The notes beneath the pieces were generated by a model, which saw only the letters and a program-made list of their open reading frames with translations, did not search any database and was not told the origin of the DNA. The position numbers were made by a program, and so were the translations under genes. A DNA stretch of 64,000 nt from Novosphingobium marinum (lineage in GTDB: Bacteria; Pseudomonadota; Alphaproteobacteria; Sphingomonadales; Sphingomonadaceae). Positions 25,317 through 35,011 of the stretch are shown piece after piece. Numbering within the stretch: the first letter of the stretch is position 1; every line of letters begins with the position of its first letter. The DNA lies in the NCBI RefSeq assembly GCF_013408095.1, contig NZ_JACBZF010000008.1, positions 1-64,000 of the forward strand, written 5' to 3'.

Positions 25317-26966
25317 ATGAGCGATGATGCGTGGGATCTCGAAGCGGACGTCGTCGTGCTGGGCTCGGGCGGCGCTGCCATGACGGCGGCGATCGCTGCG
25401 AAGGATTTCGGGGCGAAGGATGTCGTCATCCTCGAGAAGTCCGGCATGGTCGGCGGCACCACGGCAATGTCGGGCGGCATGCTGTGGATCCCGAACAACC
25501 CGTACCAGGTCGAGGCGGGGATCGAGGATAGTGACGAGGACATCGTAGCTTACCTCGACGCGCTTTCGCCCGGACAACTCGATCCGGACAACCTGATGGC
25601 ATTCATGGAAAGCGGGCCCGAGCTGATCCGCTACCTTCGCGAAAAGACGCCGGTGCGTTTCCATGCCTACGCCGACTTTCCGGACTACCAGCCCTACCTG
25701 CCGGGCGCGAAGCCCGACGGTGGCCGCTCGCTGGACAACGACGCGTTTTCCTTCAACCGCCTCGGCAAGTGGGCCGCGCGCGTGAATCCGACCAAGATGG
25801 CCTACCCGGTGCGCGGCAGCCTTATGGAAGCGGTCAGCGGAACTCTTGACGAGGCAACGCTCGCCGAACGCGAGGATGGCGATTTCCGGGGCCTCGGCCA
25901 GGCGCTCATCGGGGCGCTGTTCCTTGCGGTTCTCGACCGCGAGATCCCTGTCGAGTTCGAGAAGCGAGCCCGCAAGCTCGTCAAGGACGGCGACCGGGTC
26001 ATGGGTGTCGTCGCCGAAGATGCGAACGGGAAGGATTTCCGGGTCCGCGCCCGGCGCGGTGTCGTCATTGCGACCGGCGGGTTCGAATGGAACGAGAAGC
26101 TCGTGCAGACCTTCCTGCGCGGCCCGCTGACCGGGCCCGTAAGCGTGCCGGAGAACGAGGGTGACGGCCTGCTGATGGCAATGGATGCCGGCGCCCAGCT
26201 CGGCAACATGCAGCACGCGTTCTGGCAGCAGAGCGTCCTCGAATACGAACCGAAGCATCGCGATGCCAAGCCCAACTACATGCTCGGCTCTGACGAGCGC
26301 GCGCGACCGGGCGCGATCCTCGTCAACCGCACGGGCAAGCGCTTCGTCAACGAGGCGGCCAATTACAATGCGATGGGCAAGGCGCTGCACGCCTTCGACG
26401 CGGGCACGCACTCGTACGCGAACCTGCCATACTGGCTGATCCTCGACCAGCGCTACAAGGACAAGTACCCGACCTTCACTTCGCCACCGGGCTCGCCGAT
26501 CCCGCCGTACATGATGCAGGCGGACACGCTGGAGGACCTGGCGCGAATGGCCGGGATCGATCCCGAAGGACTGGCGTCCACGGTCGGGCGCTTCAACGAG
26601 ATGGTGAGGAACGGACACGACGACGATTTCAATCGCGGCGACAATACCTACGACAATTTCTACATGTGGGGCGATCCCGAGTTCGAACCCCCGTATCGCA
26701 CGCTGGGCCCTATCGACCGGGCTCCGTACTACGCGGTGAAGATGGAGTCGGGCGCGCTGGGCACCGCCGGCGGGCCCAAGACCAACGACAATGCGCAGGT
26801 CCTCGACTGGGAGGGCAAGCCCATCCCCGGACTCTATGCAGCGGGCAACGCCATGGCGGCGGTTCTGGGCGAGGCCTACGGCGGCGCGGGCGGCACGCTC
26901 GGCCCCGGACTGACCTTCGGCTACATCGCCGGCAAGCACCTGGGCACACACCTTTCCAATCACTGA
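25317..26966 (+). CDS. FAD-dependent oxidoreductase, 3-ketosteroid-1-dehydrogenase-like
   Basis: 549 aa of the FAD-binding-2 (fumarate reductase/KstD) family. It has a dinucleotide-binding N-terminus (VVVLGSGGAAMTAA, ending in an acidic residue at VILEKSG), then GGTTAMSGGMLWIPNN, which closely follows the KstD pattern. A conserved tyrosine is present in the C-terminal flavin motif AYGGAGGTLGPGLTFGY. KstD-type enzymes desaturate ring A of 3-ketosteroids; other members act on unrelated unsaturated substrates, so the substrate is uncertain. There is no signal peptide. The gene sits alone behind the tsf terminator with its own operator-like repeats and interrupts the common tsf-pyrH adjacency. 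Confidence 0.8.
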   Translation: MSDDAWDLEADVVVLGSGGAAMTAAIAAKDFGAKDVVILEKSGMVGGTTAMSGGMLWIPNNPYQVEAGIEDSDEDIVAYLDALSPGQLDPDNLMAFMESGPELIRYLREKTPVRFHAYADFPDYQPYLPGAKPDGGRSLDNDAFSFNRLGKWAARVNPTKMAYPVRGSLMEAVSGTLDEATLAEREDGDFRGLGQALIGALFLAVLDREIPVEFEKRARKLVKDGDRVMGVVAEDANGKDFRVRARRGVVIATGGFEWNEKLVQTFLRGPLTGPVSVPENEGDGLLMAMDAGAQLGNMQHAFWQQSVLEYEPKHRDAKPNYMLGSDERARPGAILVNRTGKRFVNEAANYNAMGKALHAFDAGTHSYANLPYWLILDQRYKDKYPTFTSPPGSPIPPYMMQADTLEDLARMAGIDPEGLASTVGRFNEMVRNGHDDDFNRGDNTYDNFYMWGDPEFEPPYRTLGPIDRAPYYAVKMESGALGTAGGPKTNDNAQVLDWEGKPIPGLYAAGNAMAAVLGEAYGGAGGTLGPGLTFGYIAGKHLGTHLSNH

Positions 26967-27088
26967 GCCGCAACGCTTGCCGGTTCCTGACATGACGTCA
27001 GCCTTGCAGCCAGGCCACTCTACGCTTGGCAACGGGGACGCTTGGCTTTAGGCGGGGCCATCCCGCCACACCGAGACCCCGGACCCCC

Positions 27089-27811
27089 ATGAGCCTACCC
27101 GAATTCAAGCGCATCCTGCTCAAGCTTTCGGGAGAGGTGCTGATGGGCAACCAGTCCTACGGTATCGATCCCGAATTCGTCGCCAAGCTTGCGCAGGAAG
27201 TCAGGGACGCCAAGGACACCGGGCTGGAGATCTGCCTCGTCATCGGCGGCGGCAACATCTTCCGTGGGCTTTCGGCGGCGGCCAAGGGGCTCGACCGCAC
27301 CACCGGCGACTACATGGGCATGCTGGCGACGGTGATGAACGCGCTCGCCATGCAGAACGCCCTCGAACAGCTCGGCGTCGAGACGCGGGTGCAATCGGCG
27401 ATCCCGATGGCCTCGGTCTGCGAGCCCTACATTCGCCGCCGGGCCGAACGCCACTTGCAGAAAGGGCGCATCGTCATCTTTGCAGCGGGGACGGGCAACC
27501 CGTTCTTCACGACCGATACCGGGGCGGCGCTGCGCGCGGCGGAAATGGGCTGCGACGCGCTCTTCAAGGGCACCAGCGTCGATGGCGTCTACAACGCCGA
27601 TCCCAAGAAATCACCCGACGCGGAACGGTTCGAAACAATCTCTTACGATACGGTTCTCAGCCGCAACCTCAAGGTGATGGACGCGTCGGCGGTGGCGCTG
27701 TGCCGCGAGAACGCGATCCCCATCGTCGTCTTCTCGATCCGGGAACGCGGCAACCTTGCGAAGGTTCTGGAAGGCAAGGGCACCCAGACAATAGTACAGG
27801 AGGAAGCCTGA
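27089..27811 (+). CDS. pyrH: Uridylate kinase
   Basis: 240 aa. It phosphorylates UMP to UDP in pyrimidine synthesis. Family marks: [13 protein letters not shown], then [31 protein letters not shown], and [17 protein letters not shown] near the UMP site. The start at [16 protein letters not shown] matches the usual length; an upstream in-frame frame to 27026 would add an unrelated extension. The stop overlaps the ATG of frr (TGATG). Confidence 0.97.
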   Translation: MSLPEFKRILLKLSGEVLMGNQSYGIDPEFVAKLAQEVRDAKDTGLEICLVIGGGNIFRGLSAAAKGLDRTTGDYMGMLATVMNALAMQNALEQLGVETRVQSAIPMASVCEPYIRRRAERHLQKGRIVIFAAGTGNPFFTTDTGAALRAAEMGCDALFKGTSVDGVYNADPKKSPDAERFETISYDTVLSRNLKVMDASAVALCRENAIPIVVFSIRERGNLAKVLEGKGTQTIVQEEA

Positions 27812-28368
27812 TGGCCAAATACGACAAGGCCGATCTCGAAAGGCGCATGCAGGGCGCGGTGGATTCGCTGAAGAGCGATCTTTCCGGCCTGCGCACGGGC
27901 CGCGCGAATACGACGCTGCTCGATCCGATCGTGGTCGAGGTCTATGGCGCGCAGATGCCGCTCAACCAGGTGGCGACGGTTTCGGCCCCCGAGCCGCGCA
28001 TGCTTTCGGTCCAGGTGTGGGACAAGTCGAACATCGGTCCGGTCGAAAAGGCGATCCGCGCCGCAGGACTGGGCCTTAACCCGATCAACGACGGCAACGT
28101 GCTGCGCCTGCCGATCCCCGACCTCACCGAGGAACGGCGCAAGGAGCTTGCCAAGCTTGCCGGGCAGTACGCCGAAAAGGCGCGCGTCGCGATCCGCAAC
28201 GTGCGGCGCGACGGCAACGAGGCGCTCAAGGCCGACGAGGCGAAGAAGGAAATCTCCGAGGACGAGAAGAAGCGCGGCGAGGACGACGTCCAGAAGCTGA
28301 CCGACGACATGATCAGGAAGGTCGACGACGAGCTGGCGCGCAAGGAAAAGGACATCCTCTCGCAGTGA
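27811..28368 (+). CDS. frr: Ribosome recycling factor
   Basis: 185 aa, the usual length. With EF-G it splits post-termination ribosomes. It has [20 protein letters not shown] near the first domain and [12 protein letters not shown] before the C-terminal helix, both typical. A near-perfect GGAGG lies 7 bases before the ATG, which also overlaps the pyrH stop by one base. Cytosolic. Confidence 0.97.
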   Translation: MAKYDKADLERRMQGAVDSLKSDLSGLRTGRANTTLLDPIVVEVYGAQMPLNQVATVSAPEPRMLSVQVWDKSNIGPVEKAIRAAGLGLNPINDGNVLRLPIPDLTEERRKELAKLAGQYAEKARVAIRNVRRDGNEALKADEAKKEISEDEKKRGEDDVQKLTDDMIRKVDDELARKEKDILSQ

Positions 28369-28393
28369 TCGGGGGCGGGTGCCGGGAAACGTG

Positions 28394-29086
28394 ATGGCAG
28401 GCGAAGGCGAACCCGCAGGCGCGCGCCACGTCGCGATCATCATGGACGGCAACGGGCGCTGGGCGAAGAAGCGCCGTCTGCCTCGCGCGGTGGGCCACCA
28501 GCGCGGCGTCGAGGCGGTTCGCCGGATGGTGCGCGGCGCTGCCGACTTCGGGCTCGAGGCGTTGACCATCTACGCCTTCTCCACCGAGAACTGGCGCCGC
28601 CCGGACGAGGAAATCTCCGACCTCATGTCGCTGATGAAGAAATTCATCATGAGTGACCTGGAGGAGTTCGTCGAGAACAATGTCCGGCTGAAAATAATCG
28701 GCGATTACAAGGCGTTCGCACCCGATGTTGTCGAACTGATCGAACATGCCCTGGCGCGTACGGCGGACAATACCGGCGTGATGCTCGCCGTCGCGCTCAA
28801 CTACGGCTCGCAGGACGAGATCGCTCGCGCGGCGGCGAAGGCCGCGGCAATCGGCGCGATCACGCCCGAAGCCATAGAGGCCGCGCTCGACACCGCCGAA
28901 ATGCCGCCGCTCGACCTGCTTATCCGCACCTCGGGCGAGGTTCGCCTGTCGAACTTCCTGTTGTGGCAGGCAGCTTATGCCGAGCTCTACTTCGTCGACG
29001 TGCTCTGGCCAGACTTCACCGCCGATCACCTGAAGGAGGCGCTCGACGCCTTCGCCGCGCGGGAGCGTCGCTATGGTGGACGCTGA
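28394..29086 (+). CDS. uppS: Isoprenyl (undecaprenyl diphosphate) synthase
   Basis: 230 aa. It makes the C55 lipid carrier diphosphate for peptidoglycan and surface polysaccharides. It has HVAIIMDGNGRWAKKR with the catalytic Asp, GVEAVRRMVRGAADFG, LTIYAFSTENWRRP, and near the end IRTSGEVRLSNFLLWQ, where Arg and Ser bind isopentenyl diphosphate; the usual GGE reads SGE here. A GTG at 28379 is an alternative start that adds five codons. It overlaps cdsA by 14 bases. Confidence 0.95.
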   Translation: MAGEGEPAGARHVAIIMDGNGRWAKKRRLPRAVGHQRGVEAVRRMVRGAADFGLEALTIYAFSTENWRRPDEEISDLMSLMKKFIMSDLEEFVENNVRLKIIGDYKAFAPDVVELIEHALARTADNTGVMLAVALNYGSQDEIARAAAKAAAIGAITPEAIEAALDTAEMPPLDLLIRTSGEVRLSNFLLWQAAYAELYFVDVLWPDFTADHLKEALDAFAARERRYGGR

Positions 29087-29813
29087 AGTCCCGAAAGAGC
29101 GCAAGCGCGACCGCATGCGGCGCTACATGCGGGTGCCGCTTTCGGTCCGCACGTCGGACCTTCCCAAGCGCGCTGCCTCCGCCGTGGTGATGCTCGCGGT
29201 TTCGGGACTGGCGCTGTGGGTGGGCGGAGCCGTCTGGACGCTGTTCGTCGCGGCCGTGGCGATAGGCGTGTTCTTCGAATGGACGGTGCTGACGTTCCTG
29301 TTCACCGACAAGGGCCTGCCGCGCCTCGCATGGCGTGTCTCCGGCATGGTATACTGCGCGATCGCGGCGGTCATGCTGGTATTGCTGCGCGACGGACCGG
29401 ACGGCCTTTTCGCCATCCTCATGGCGGTCGGAGCAGTGATCGGAACCGACGTCGGAGCCTATTTCGCCGGGCGAACCATCGGCGGTCCGAAGATCGCCCC
29501 GCTGATCAGTCCGTCGAAGACCTGGGCCGGGCTGGGCGGCGGGATGCTCGGCGCAACCGTGGTCCTGCTCGCCATCGGAGCGGGCAGGGAAGGCATCGGG
29601 CTGTCGGTTCCGCTGCTGATCCTCGCCGGGGTCCTGACCGCCATCGTGGCGCAGGCGGGCGACTTCTTCGAAAGCTGGATGAAACGCCGCGCGGGCGTCA
29701 AGGATTCGGGCAAGCTCATTCCGGGCCACGGCGGCCTTTTCGACCGGGTGGACGGACTTCTGGCGGTCCTTTTCGTCCTTGGTGTCATATTCACCGTTTC
29801 CCATGTAGTCTGA
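29073..29813 (+). CDS. cdsA: Phosphatidate cytidylyltransferase
   Basis: 246 aa, about seven membrane helices. It makes CDP-diacylglycerol from phosphatidate and CTP, the precursor used by PssA and PgsA, both also in this window. The C-terminal signature is complete: SWMKRRAGVKDSGKLIPGHG followed by GLFDRVD. It overlaps the end of uppS and is followed by dxr after 5 bases, consistent with one operon. Confidence 0.95.
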   Translation: MVDAEVPKERKRDRMRRYMRVPLSVRTSDLPKRAASAVVMLAVSGLALWVGGAVWTLFVAAVAIGVFFEWTVLTFLFTDKGLPRLAWRVSGMVYCAIAAVMLVLLRDGPDGLFAILMAVGAVIGTDVGAYFAGRTIGGPKIAPLISPSKTWAGLGGGMLGATVVLLAIGAGREGIGLSVPLLILAGVLTAIVAQAGDFFESWMKRRAGVKDSGKLIPGHGGLFDRVDGLLAVLFVLGVIFTVSHVV

Positions 29814-29818
29814 CGGCG

Positions 29819-30976
29819 ATGCACCCGCGTTCCATCTCGATCCTCGGCGCGACCGGTTCGGTCGGCACCTCGACGCTCGACCTCGTGCGGCGCGAGCCCG
29901 GGAAGTGGCGCATCGTGGCGCTGACCGCGAATTGCCAGGCCGCCGAACTGGCGATGCTGGCGCGCGAATTCTCGGCCGAGATCGCCGTTGTCGGCGACGA
30001 ACGCTGCCTTCCGGACCTGCGCGAGGCGCTTACCGGCAGCGGCGTCGAGGCGGCCGGAGGTCCCGCGGCACTCGTCGAGGCGGCGGCGCGCGGCGCGGAC
30101 CTGACGGTTGCAGCCATCGTCGGCTGTGCCGGACTTGCGCCCACGATGGCCGCGATAGAGCAGGGCGGGACGGTCGCGCTCGCCAACAAGGAAGCGCTCG
30201 TGTCGGCGGGCGAAGTCATGACCGCAGCCGTTACGCGTCACGCGGCGACGCTGTTGCCCGTCGATTCCGAGCATAACGCCATCTTCCAGTGCCTCGCGGG
30301 CGGCCACATCGACGACGTGCGCTGGATCACGCTCACCGCCAGCGGCGGGCCGTTCCGCGACTGGAGTGCCGAGCGGCTGGCCGCTGCGACACCTGCGGAG
30401 GCGGTGAAGCACCCCAACTGGAGCATGGGCGCGAAGATCAGCGTCGATTCCGCCACGATGTTCAACAAGGGCCTCGAACTGATCGAGGCCTTTCACCTGT
30501 TTCCCGTGGGCCTCGAGCGGCTCCGCATCATCGTGCACCCGCAGTCTGTGGTGCATTCGATGGTCGAGTATCGCGACGGTTCGACCCTGGCGCAGCTCGG
30601 ACCTTCCGACATGCGCGTGCCGATCGCGTCCACGCTGGCCTGGCCGGGACGGATGGACACCGCGTGCGAGCCGCTCGACCTTGCTGCGATCGGAGAGCTG
30701 ACCTTCCGCGCACCCGACGAAGAGCGCTTTCCGGCCACCCGGCTGGCGCGCGAGGCGGCGCAGGCGGGCGGCGCGATGCCCGCCGTGCTCAACGCCGCGA
30801 ACGAGGTGGCAGTGGCCGCGTTCCTTGCCGGTCAGATCAGGTTCACGCGCATCGCGGCACATGTCGAGGAAATCCTGGCCCGCTTCGCCCCGCCGCCGCC
30901 CGCCTCGCTCGAAGAGGTGCTGGCGGTCGATGGCGAGGCGCGCTCCCGTGCCCGGCTGTTGACGGAGTCCGCCTGA
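29819..30976 (+). CDS. dxr: 1-deoxy-D-xylulose 5-phosphate reductoisomerase
   Basis: 385 aa. It catalyses the second step of the MEP isoprenoid pathway (DXP to MEP, NADPH-dependent), supplying precursors for UppS in the same operon. It has an NADPH-binding N-terminus, SISILGATGSVGTSTLDLVR, then ALANKEALVSAG, LLPVDSEHNAIFQ with the metal-binding Asp and Glu, and NWSMGAKISVDSATMFNKGL for substrate. The start is fixed by the dinucleotide motif at residue 5. Confidence 0.97.
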   Translation: MHPRSISILGATGSVGTSTLDLVRREPGKWRIVALTANCQAAELAMLAREFSAEIAVVGDERCLPDLREALTGSGVEAAGGPAALVEAAARGADLTVAAIVGCAGLAPTMAAIEQGGTVALANKEALVSAGEVMTAAVTRHAATLLPVDSEHNAIFQCLAGGHIDDVRWITLTASGGPFRDWSAERLAAATPAEAVKHPNWSMGAKISVDSATMFNKGLELIEAFHLFPVGLERLRIIVHPQSVVHSMVEYRDGSTLAQLGPSDMRVPIASTLAWPGRMDTACEPLDLAAIGELTFRAPDEERFPATRLAREAAQAGGAMPAVLNAANEVAVAAFLAGQIRFTRIAAHVEEILARFAPPPPASLEEVLAVDGEARSRARLLTESA

Positions 30977-30977
30977 G

Positions 30978-32093
30978 TTGACCGAATCTCCTTCGCTTCT
31001 GCTGACGATCATCGCCTTCTTCCTCGTCCTGGGGCCGCTGGTGCTCGTCCACGAACTGGGTCACTACCTCGTCGGTCGCTGGTTCGGCGTGAAGGCCGAT
31101 GCGTTCTCCATCGGCTTCGGCAAGGAACTTGCCGGCTGGACCGACAGGCGCGGTACCCGCTGGAAGCTGTCCGCGCTGCCGCTCGGCGGATACGTCCAGT
31201 TCGCCGGCGACATGAACGCTGCCAGCCAGCCTGCCGCTGCCGACGACGGGCTTTCCGAGGAGGAACGGGCGCAGACTTTCCACACCAAGCCGCTGTGGCA
31301 GCGCAGCCTGATCGTGCTGGCCGGACCGCTGACCAACCTCCTGTGCGCCGTCGCGATCTTCGCGGCATTCAACCTCGCTTACGGCAAGGTCGTCGCCTCG
31401 CCCGAAATCGCCGAGTTCTCCGAAAGCTCGCCCGCGCAGGAAGCCGGGCTGGAGATCGGCGACCGCATCACCAGCGTCGACGGCAATGCGATCGAGAGCT
31501 TCACCGACATTCCCCGGCACGTCCTGCCGTATCCGAACCGCACGGTCTCCGTGACGATCGCGCGCGACGGCGAGACCATGGTCGTGCCGGTGCGCATCGG
31601 CGAGGTGATCGATACCGATCGCTTCGGTAACGAATCCCGCATCGGGCGCATCGGCATCGGTGCGGGCGAGATCGAGGTGATCGACGTCGGGCCGGTCGAG
31701 GCGGTATCGCTCGGCGTCGAGCAGAGCATCGGCGTCATGAAGCTGATGGCGACCGGCATCGCGCAGATCTTCACCGGCGAACGCTCGATCGAAGAGCTTG
31801 GCGGGCCGGTCAAGATCGCGAAATACTCGGGCGAGCAGCTCAGCCTTGGCTGGTCGCAATTCGTTAGTTTTGCGGCGCTGATCTCAATTAACTTGGCATT
31901 CATCAACCTGCTGCCAATCCCGGCCCTCGACGGTGGGCACCTGGCTTTCTACGCAGCCGAAGCGGTGCGCCGGAAGCCCCTGGGCCTTCGCAGTCAGGAA
32001 TGGGCGTTCAGAACGGGTCTGGCCCTCGTGCTTGCCCTGATGCTGATCGTGACGATCAACGATTTGGCGACACTGCCGGTCTTCGGCGGTTAG
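30978..32093 (+). CDS. rseP: Site-2 intramembrane zinc protease RseP
   Basis: 371 aa. It cleaves anti-sigma factors and signal peptides within the membrane. HELGH at residues 25-29 is the zinc-binding HExxH, a PDZ domain spans about 125-205 (SSPAQEAGLEIGDRI), and NLLPIPALDGGH (about 311-322) gives the third ligand. There are about four membrane segments. Start must be TTG: the dxr stop is one base upstream and no ATG or GTG lies before the first helix and active site. GGAG is about 10 bases before it. The rare start may keep expression low. Confidence 0.95.
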   Translation: MTESPSLLLTIIAFFLVLGPLVLVHELGHYLVGRWFGVKADAFSIGFGKELAGWTDRRGTRWKLSALPLGGYVQFAGDMNAASQPAAADDGLSEEERAQTFHTKPLWQRSLIVLAGPLTNLLCAVAIFAAFNLAYGKVVASPEIAEFSESSPAQEAGLEIGDRITSVDGNAIESFTDIPRHVLPYPNRTVSVTIARDGETMVVPVRIGEVIDTDRFGNESRIGRIGIGAGEIEVIDVGPVEAVSLGVEQSIGVMKLMATGIAQIFTGERSIEELGGPVKIAKYSGEQLSLGWSQFVSFAALISINLAFINLLPIPALDGGHLAFYAAEAVRRKPLGLRSQEWAFRTGLALVLALMLIVTINDLATLPVFGG

Positions 32094-32251
32094 CCGTGGA
32101 GAAGACTTGCCCATAGGACGGTCTGCCTGACTGACTGCTTGATTGGAGGTGCTCCATCGGGCAGAGGGCGGCGATTGTTTGCAGGCGAAGCGCGCGCCGG
32201 ACGGTGCGCAGGCTTTGCCTTGCGGGACGGATAGGAATTGGCGTGGGGATA

Positions 32252-35011
32252 ATGGGTTCTAGCAAGGTTCGCGGCACGCAGGTGCGGCGCAGTTCGCAGC
32301 TGGCGGCGGTGCTGATGGGCACGACCGTGCTTGCGGGCGTTCCGGCGTCTGCCTGGGCGCAGGACGCTGGCGAGGCCGCTCCCGCAACGCCAGCGACCGC
32401 TCAGGCGCAGGCAAGCGATGCGGTTCCGCCGCCGCCGCCGCCCGCGAACGACACTATCCGCTCGCTCGCCGTCGTGGGCAGCCAGCGGCTCGAACCGACG
32501 ACGATCCTGTCCTACATCCGTCTGCGCGCCGGCATGGAATACACCCAGGCCGCCGCCGACCAGGCGCTGAAGGACCTTTACGCCACCGAATTGTTCTCCG
32601 ACGTCCAGATCCGCAACGACGACGGTCGCGTCGTCATCCAGGTGCAGGAAAACCCGGTGGTCAACCGGATCATCCTCGAAGGCAACAAGCGCATCAAGGA
32701 CGACAAGATCCTTCCCGAGATCAAGGTCGCCCCGCGCCAGATCTTCACGCGCTCGAAAGTCCGTGCCGACGTTGCGCGCATCATCGAACTCTACAAGCGG
32801 CAGGGTCGTTACGCCGCGACCGTCGAGCCCAAGATGGTCATGCTCGACCAGAACCGCGTCGACATCGTGTTCGAGATCACCGAGGGCGACAAGTCGAAGG
32901 TGCGCCAGATAAACATCATCGGGAACGAGGAGTTCTCCGACGGCGAACTGCGCGGCGAGATGGTGACCAAGCAGTCGCGCTTCTTCCGCCTGTTCAGTTC
33001 CAGCACCAGCTACGATCCGGACCGCCTGGCGTTCGACCAGCAGAAGCTTCGCCAGTTCTACCTGACCGAGGGCTATGCCGATTTCCGTGTCGTCTCCGCC
33101 GTCGCCGAGCTGACGCCCGACAAGCGTGACTTCATCATCACTTACGTGGTCGAGGAAGGCGAGCGCTACAAGTTCGGCGATATCGAGGTCGACAGTCAGC
33201 TTCGCGACTTCGACAGCGAAGCGCTCGAATCGCAGCTGCCGATGAAGCAGGGCGACTGGTACAACGCCAAGCTCGTCGAGGACACGATCGAGCGGCTGAA
33301 CGAGACCGCCGGCACTTTCGGCTACGCCTTTGCCGACGTGCGTCCGCGCTACGACCGCAGCAAGGACGACCTGACGATGGGCATCACCTTCGTCATCGGC
33401 GAGGCACCGCGCGTCTATGTCGAGCGGATCGACGTCAACGGCAACACTCTGACGCAGGACAAGGTCCTCCGCCGCGAGTTCCGCCTGGCCGAGGGCGACG
33501 CGTTCAACTCGCTCGCGGTCAAGCGCTCGTCGAACCGCATCAAGTCGCTCGGCTACTTCCAGGAGAAGTTCGAGATCGAGCAGAAGCCGGGCAGCGCGCC
33601 CGACCGCATCGTGCTTGAGGCCAACGTCGAGGAGCGCCCGACGGGCCAGCTCCAGCTTTCGGCGGGCTTTTCCAGCATCGAGCGCTTCATCATCCAGGCA
33701 TCGATCCAGCAGCGCAACTTCCGCGGGCGCGGCCAGACGGTCGGGCTTTCGGGAAGCTACTCGCGCTATTCGAAGTCGATCGAGGCCAGCTTCACGGAGC
33801 CCTACGTCTTCGACCGCAACGTCTCCGCGGGCATCGACGTCTACCGGCGCGACCTCAACAGCTTCAACTACTTCCGCCGGAACCGCAACACGACCTACGA
33901 GCAGTCGACCACCGGCTTCCAGGTCCGTGCCGGCCTGCCGCTGACCGAATACCTGACGGCGGTTGCGCGCTACACGCTCAACTACGACGACATCAGCCTC
34001 GACCGTGGTACGTTCTTCACCGACCGCATAACGCCGGGCACCGAGCAGTGCGACCCTCTGCTCGCCGGACGTTACCTGTGCGAGGCGATCGGCAAGCGGA
34101 CGAGTTCGATTCTCGGCATGTCGCTCATCTACGACACGACCGATAACCGTATTCGTCCGACGCGCGGCATGCGCGCATCGATCACCGGGGACTTCGCGGG
34201 ACTGGGCGGCTCGGTCAAGTTCGCGCGTTTCCGCGCCAACGCGGCCCAGTACTGGCCGATCTTCAACAACTTCATCTTCTCGATTTCGGCGGAGGGCGGC
34301 GCGATCAAGTCGCTCGACAACGGCAACACCGCCCCGGGCGTGGACGACGTTCGCCTTACCGACCGCTTCTTCCTCGGCGAGCCGCAGATCCGCGGCTTCG
34401 ACATTCGCGGCGTCGGCCCGCGCGTGGTGCGCAAGCCTTATGTCGATGCCGACGGGGATCCCGATACGCCGCTGACCATCTCGGAAGACCGCGACCAGTG
34501 GACCGACGACGCGCTGGGCGGCAAGTACTACTACATGGCACGCGCAGAGCTCGAGATCCCGCTGGGATCGGGCGCGCGCGAACTGGGGCTGCGGCCGTCG
34601 GTCTTCGTCGATGCCGGCGCGGTGTTCGGCATCGCAAATCCGATCCTGCAGGACTATCCGGACGGCGTGTTCATCCCGACGCGCGACAGCGACGGCAACC
34701 AGCTCTACACCCAGATCGACGCGGTCAACGACGAGTGCGTCGCGACCAAGACGTCGACCACCACAAACCCCAACAACCCGACGCCGCCGTCGTGCCTCAC
34801 CGATCCGGCAAACACGCCCATCGGCTCCTCGATCGGCCCGTTCCGCGAGTTCTTCCTCGGAGACACGTGGAAGCCGCGCGTTTCGGTCGGCATCGGCGTG
34901 AACTGGAATTCGCCCTTCGGTCCGTTCCGGATCGACTTCGCAAAGGTCCTCCTCAAACGCGAGGGGGATGACACCAAGACATTCACATTCAACGTGGGAA
35001 CGCAATTCTGA
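32252..35011 (+). CDS. bamA: Outer membrane protein assembly factor BamA
   Basis: 919 aa. Essential core of the machine inserting outer-membrane beta-barrels. A signal peptide (LAAVLMGTTVLAGVPASAWA, cut near AQ-D) precedes a Pro-rich linker, five POTRA domains (about 70-415) and a 16-strand barrel. The lid motif reads PQIRGFD, a VRGF variant, and the last strand ends in Phe. Two predicted surface segments each contain a cysteine pair (about 600-612 and 827-849, the latter flanking an Asn/Pro/Thr-rich stretch). A GTG at 32243 with AGGA upstream is an alternative start. The stop overlaps the skp ATG (TGATG). Confidence 0.95.
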   Translation: MGSSKVRGTQVRRSSQLAAVLMGTTVLAGVPASAWAQDAGEAAPATPATAQAQASDAVPPPPPPANDTIRSLAVVGSQRLEPTTILSYIRLRAGMEYTQAAADQALKDLYATELFSDVQIRNDDGRVVIQVQENPVVNRIILEGNKRIKDDKILPEIKVAPRQIFTRSKVRADVARIIELYKRQGRYAATVEPKMVMLDQNRVDIVFEITEGDKSKVRQINIIGNEEFSDGELRGEMVTKQSRFFRLFSSSTSYDPDRLAFDQQKLRQFYLTEGYADFRVVSAVAELTPDKRDFIITYVVEEGERYKFGDIEVDSQLRDFDSEALESQLPMKQGDWYNAKLVEDTIERLNETAGTFGYAFADVRPRYDRSKDDLTMGITFVIGEAPRVYVERIDVNGNTLTQDKVLRREFRLAEGDAFNSLAVKRSSNRIKSLGYFQEKFEIEQKPGSAPDRIVLEANVEERPTGQLQLSAGFSSIERFIIQASIQQRNFRGRGQTVGLSGSYSRYSKSIEASFTEPYVFDRNVSAGIDVYRRDLNSFNYFRRNRNTTYEQSTTGFQVRAGLPLTEYLTAVARYTLNYDDISLDRGTFFTDRITPGTEQCDPLLAGRYLCEAIGKRTSSILGMSLIYDTTDNRIRPTRGMRASITGDFAGLGGSVKFARFRANAAQYWPIFNNFIFSISAEGGAIKSLDNGNTAPGVDDVRLTDRFFLGEPQIRGFDIRGVGPRVVRKPYVDADGDPDTPLTISEDRDQWTDDALGGKYYYMARAELEIPLGSGARELGLRPSVFVDAGAVFGIANPILQDYPDGVFIPTRDSDGNQLYTQIDAVNDECVATKTSTTTNPNNPTPPSCLTDPANTPIGSSIGPFREFFLGDTWKPRVSVGIGVNWNSPFGPFRIDFAKVLLKREGDDTKTFTFNVGTQF

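Noticed and set aside
27022..27046. Direct repeat ACGCTTGGC before pyrH
   Set aside because: Two 9-bp copies 16 bases apart, but without symmetry, promoter fit or recurrence elsewhere in the window.
32090..35005. 971-codon open frame on the minus strand
   Set aside because: Antisense to bamA across its full length; same GC-driven artefact, with no domain visible.
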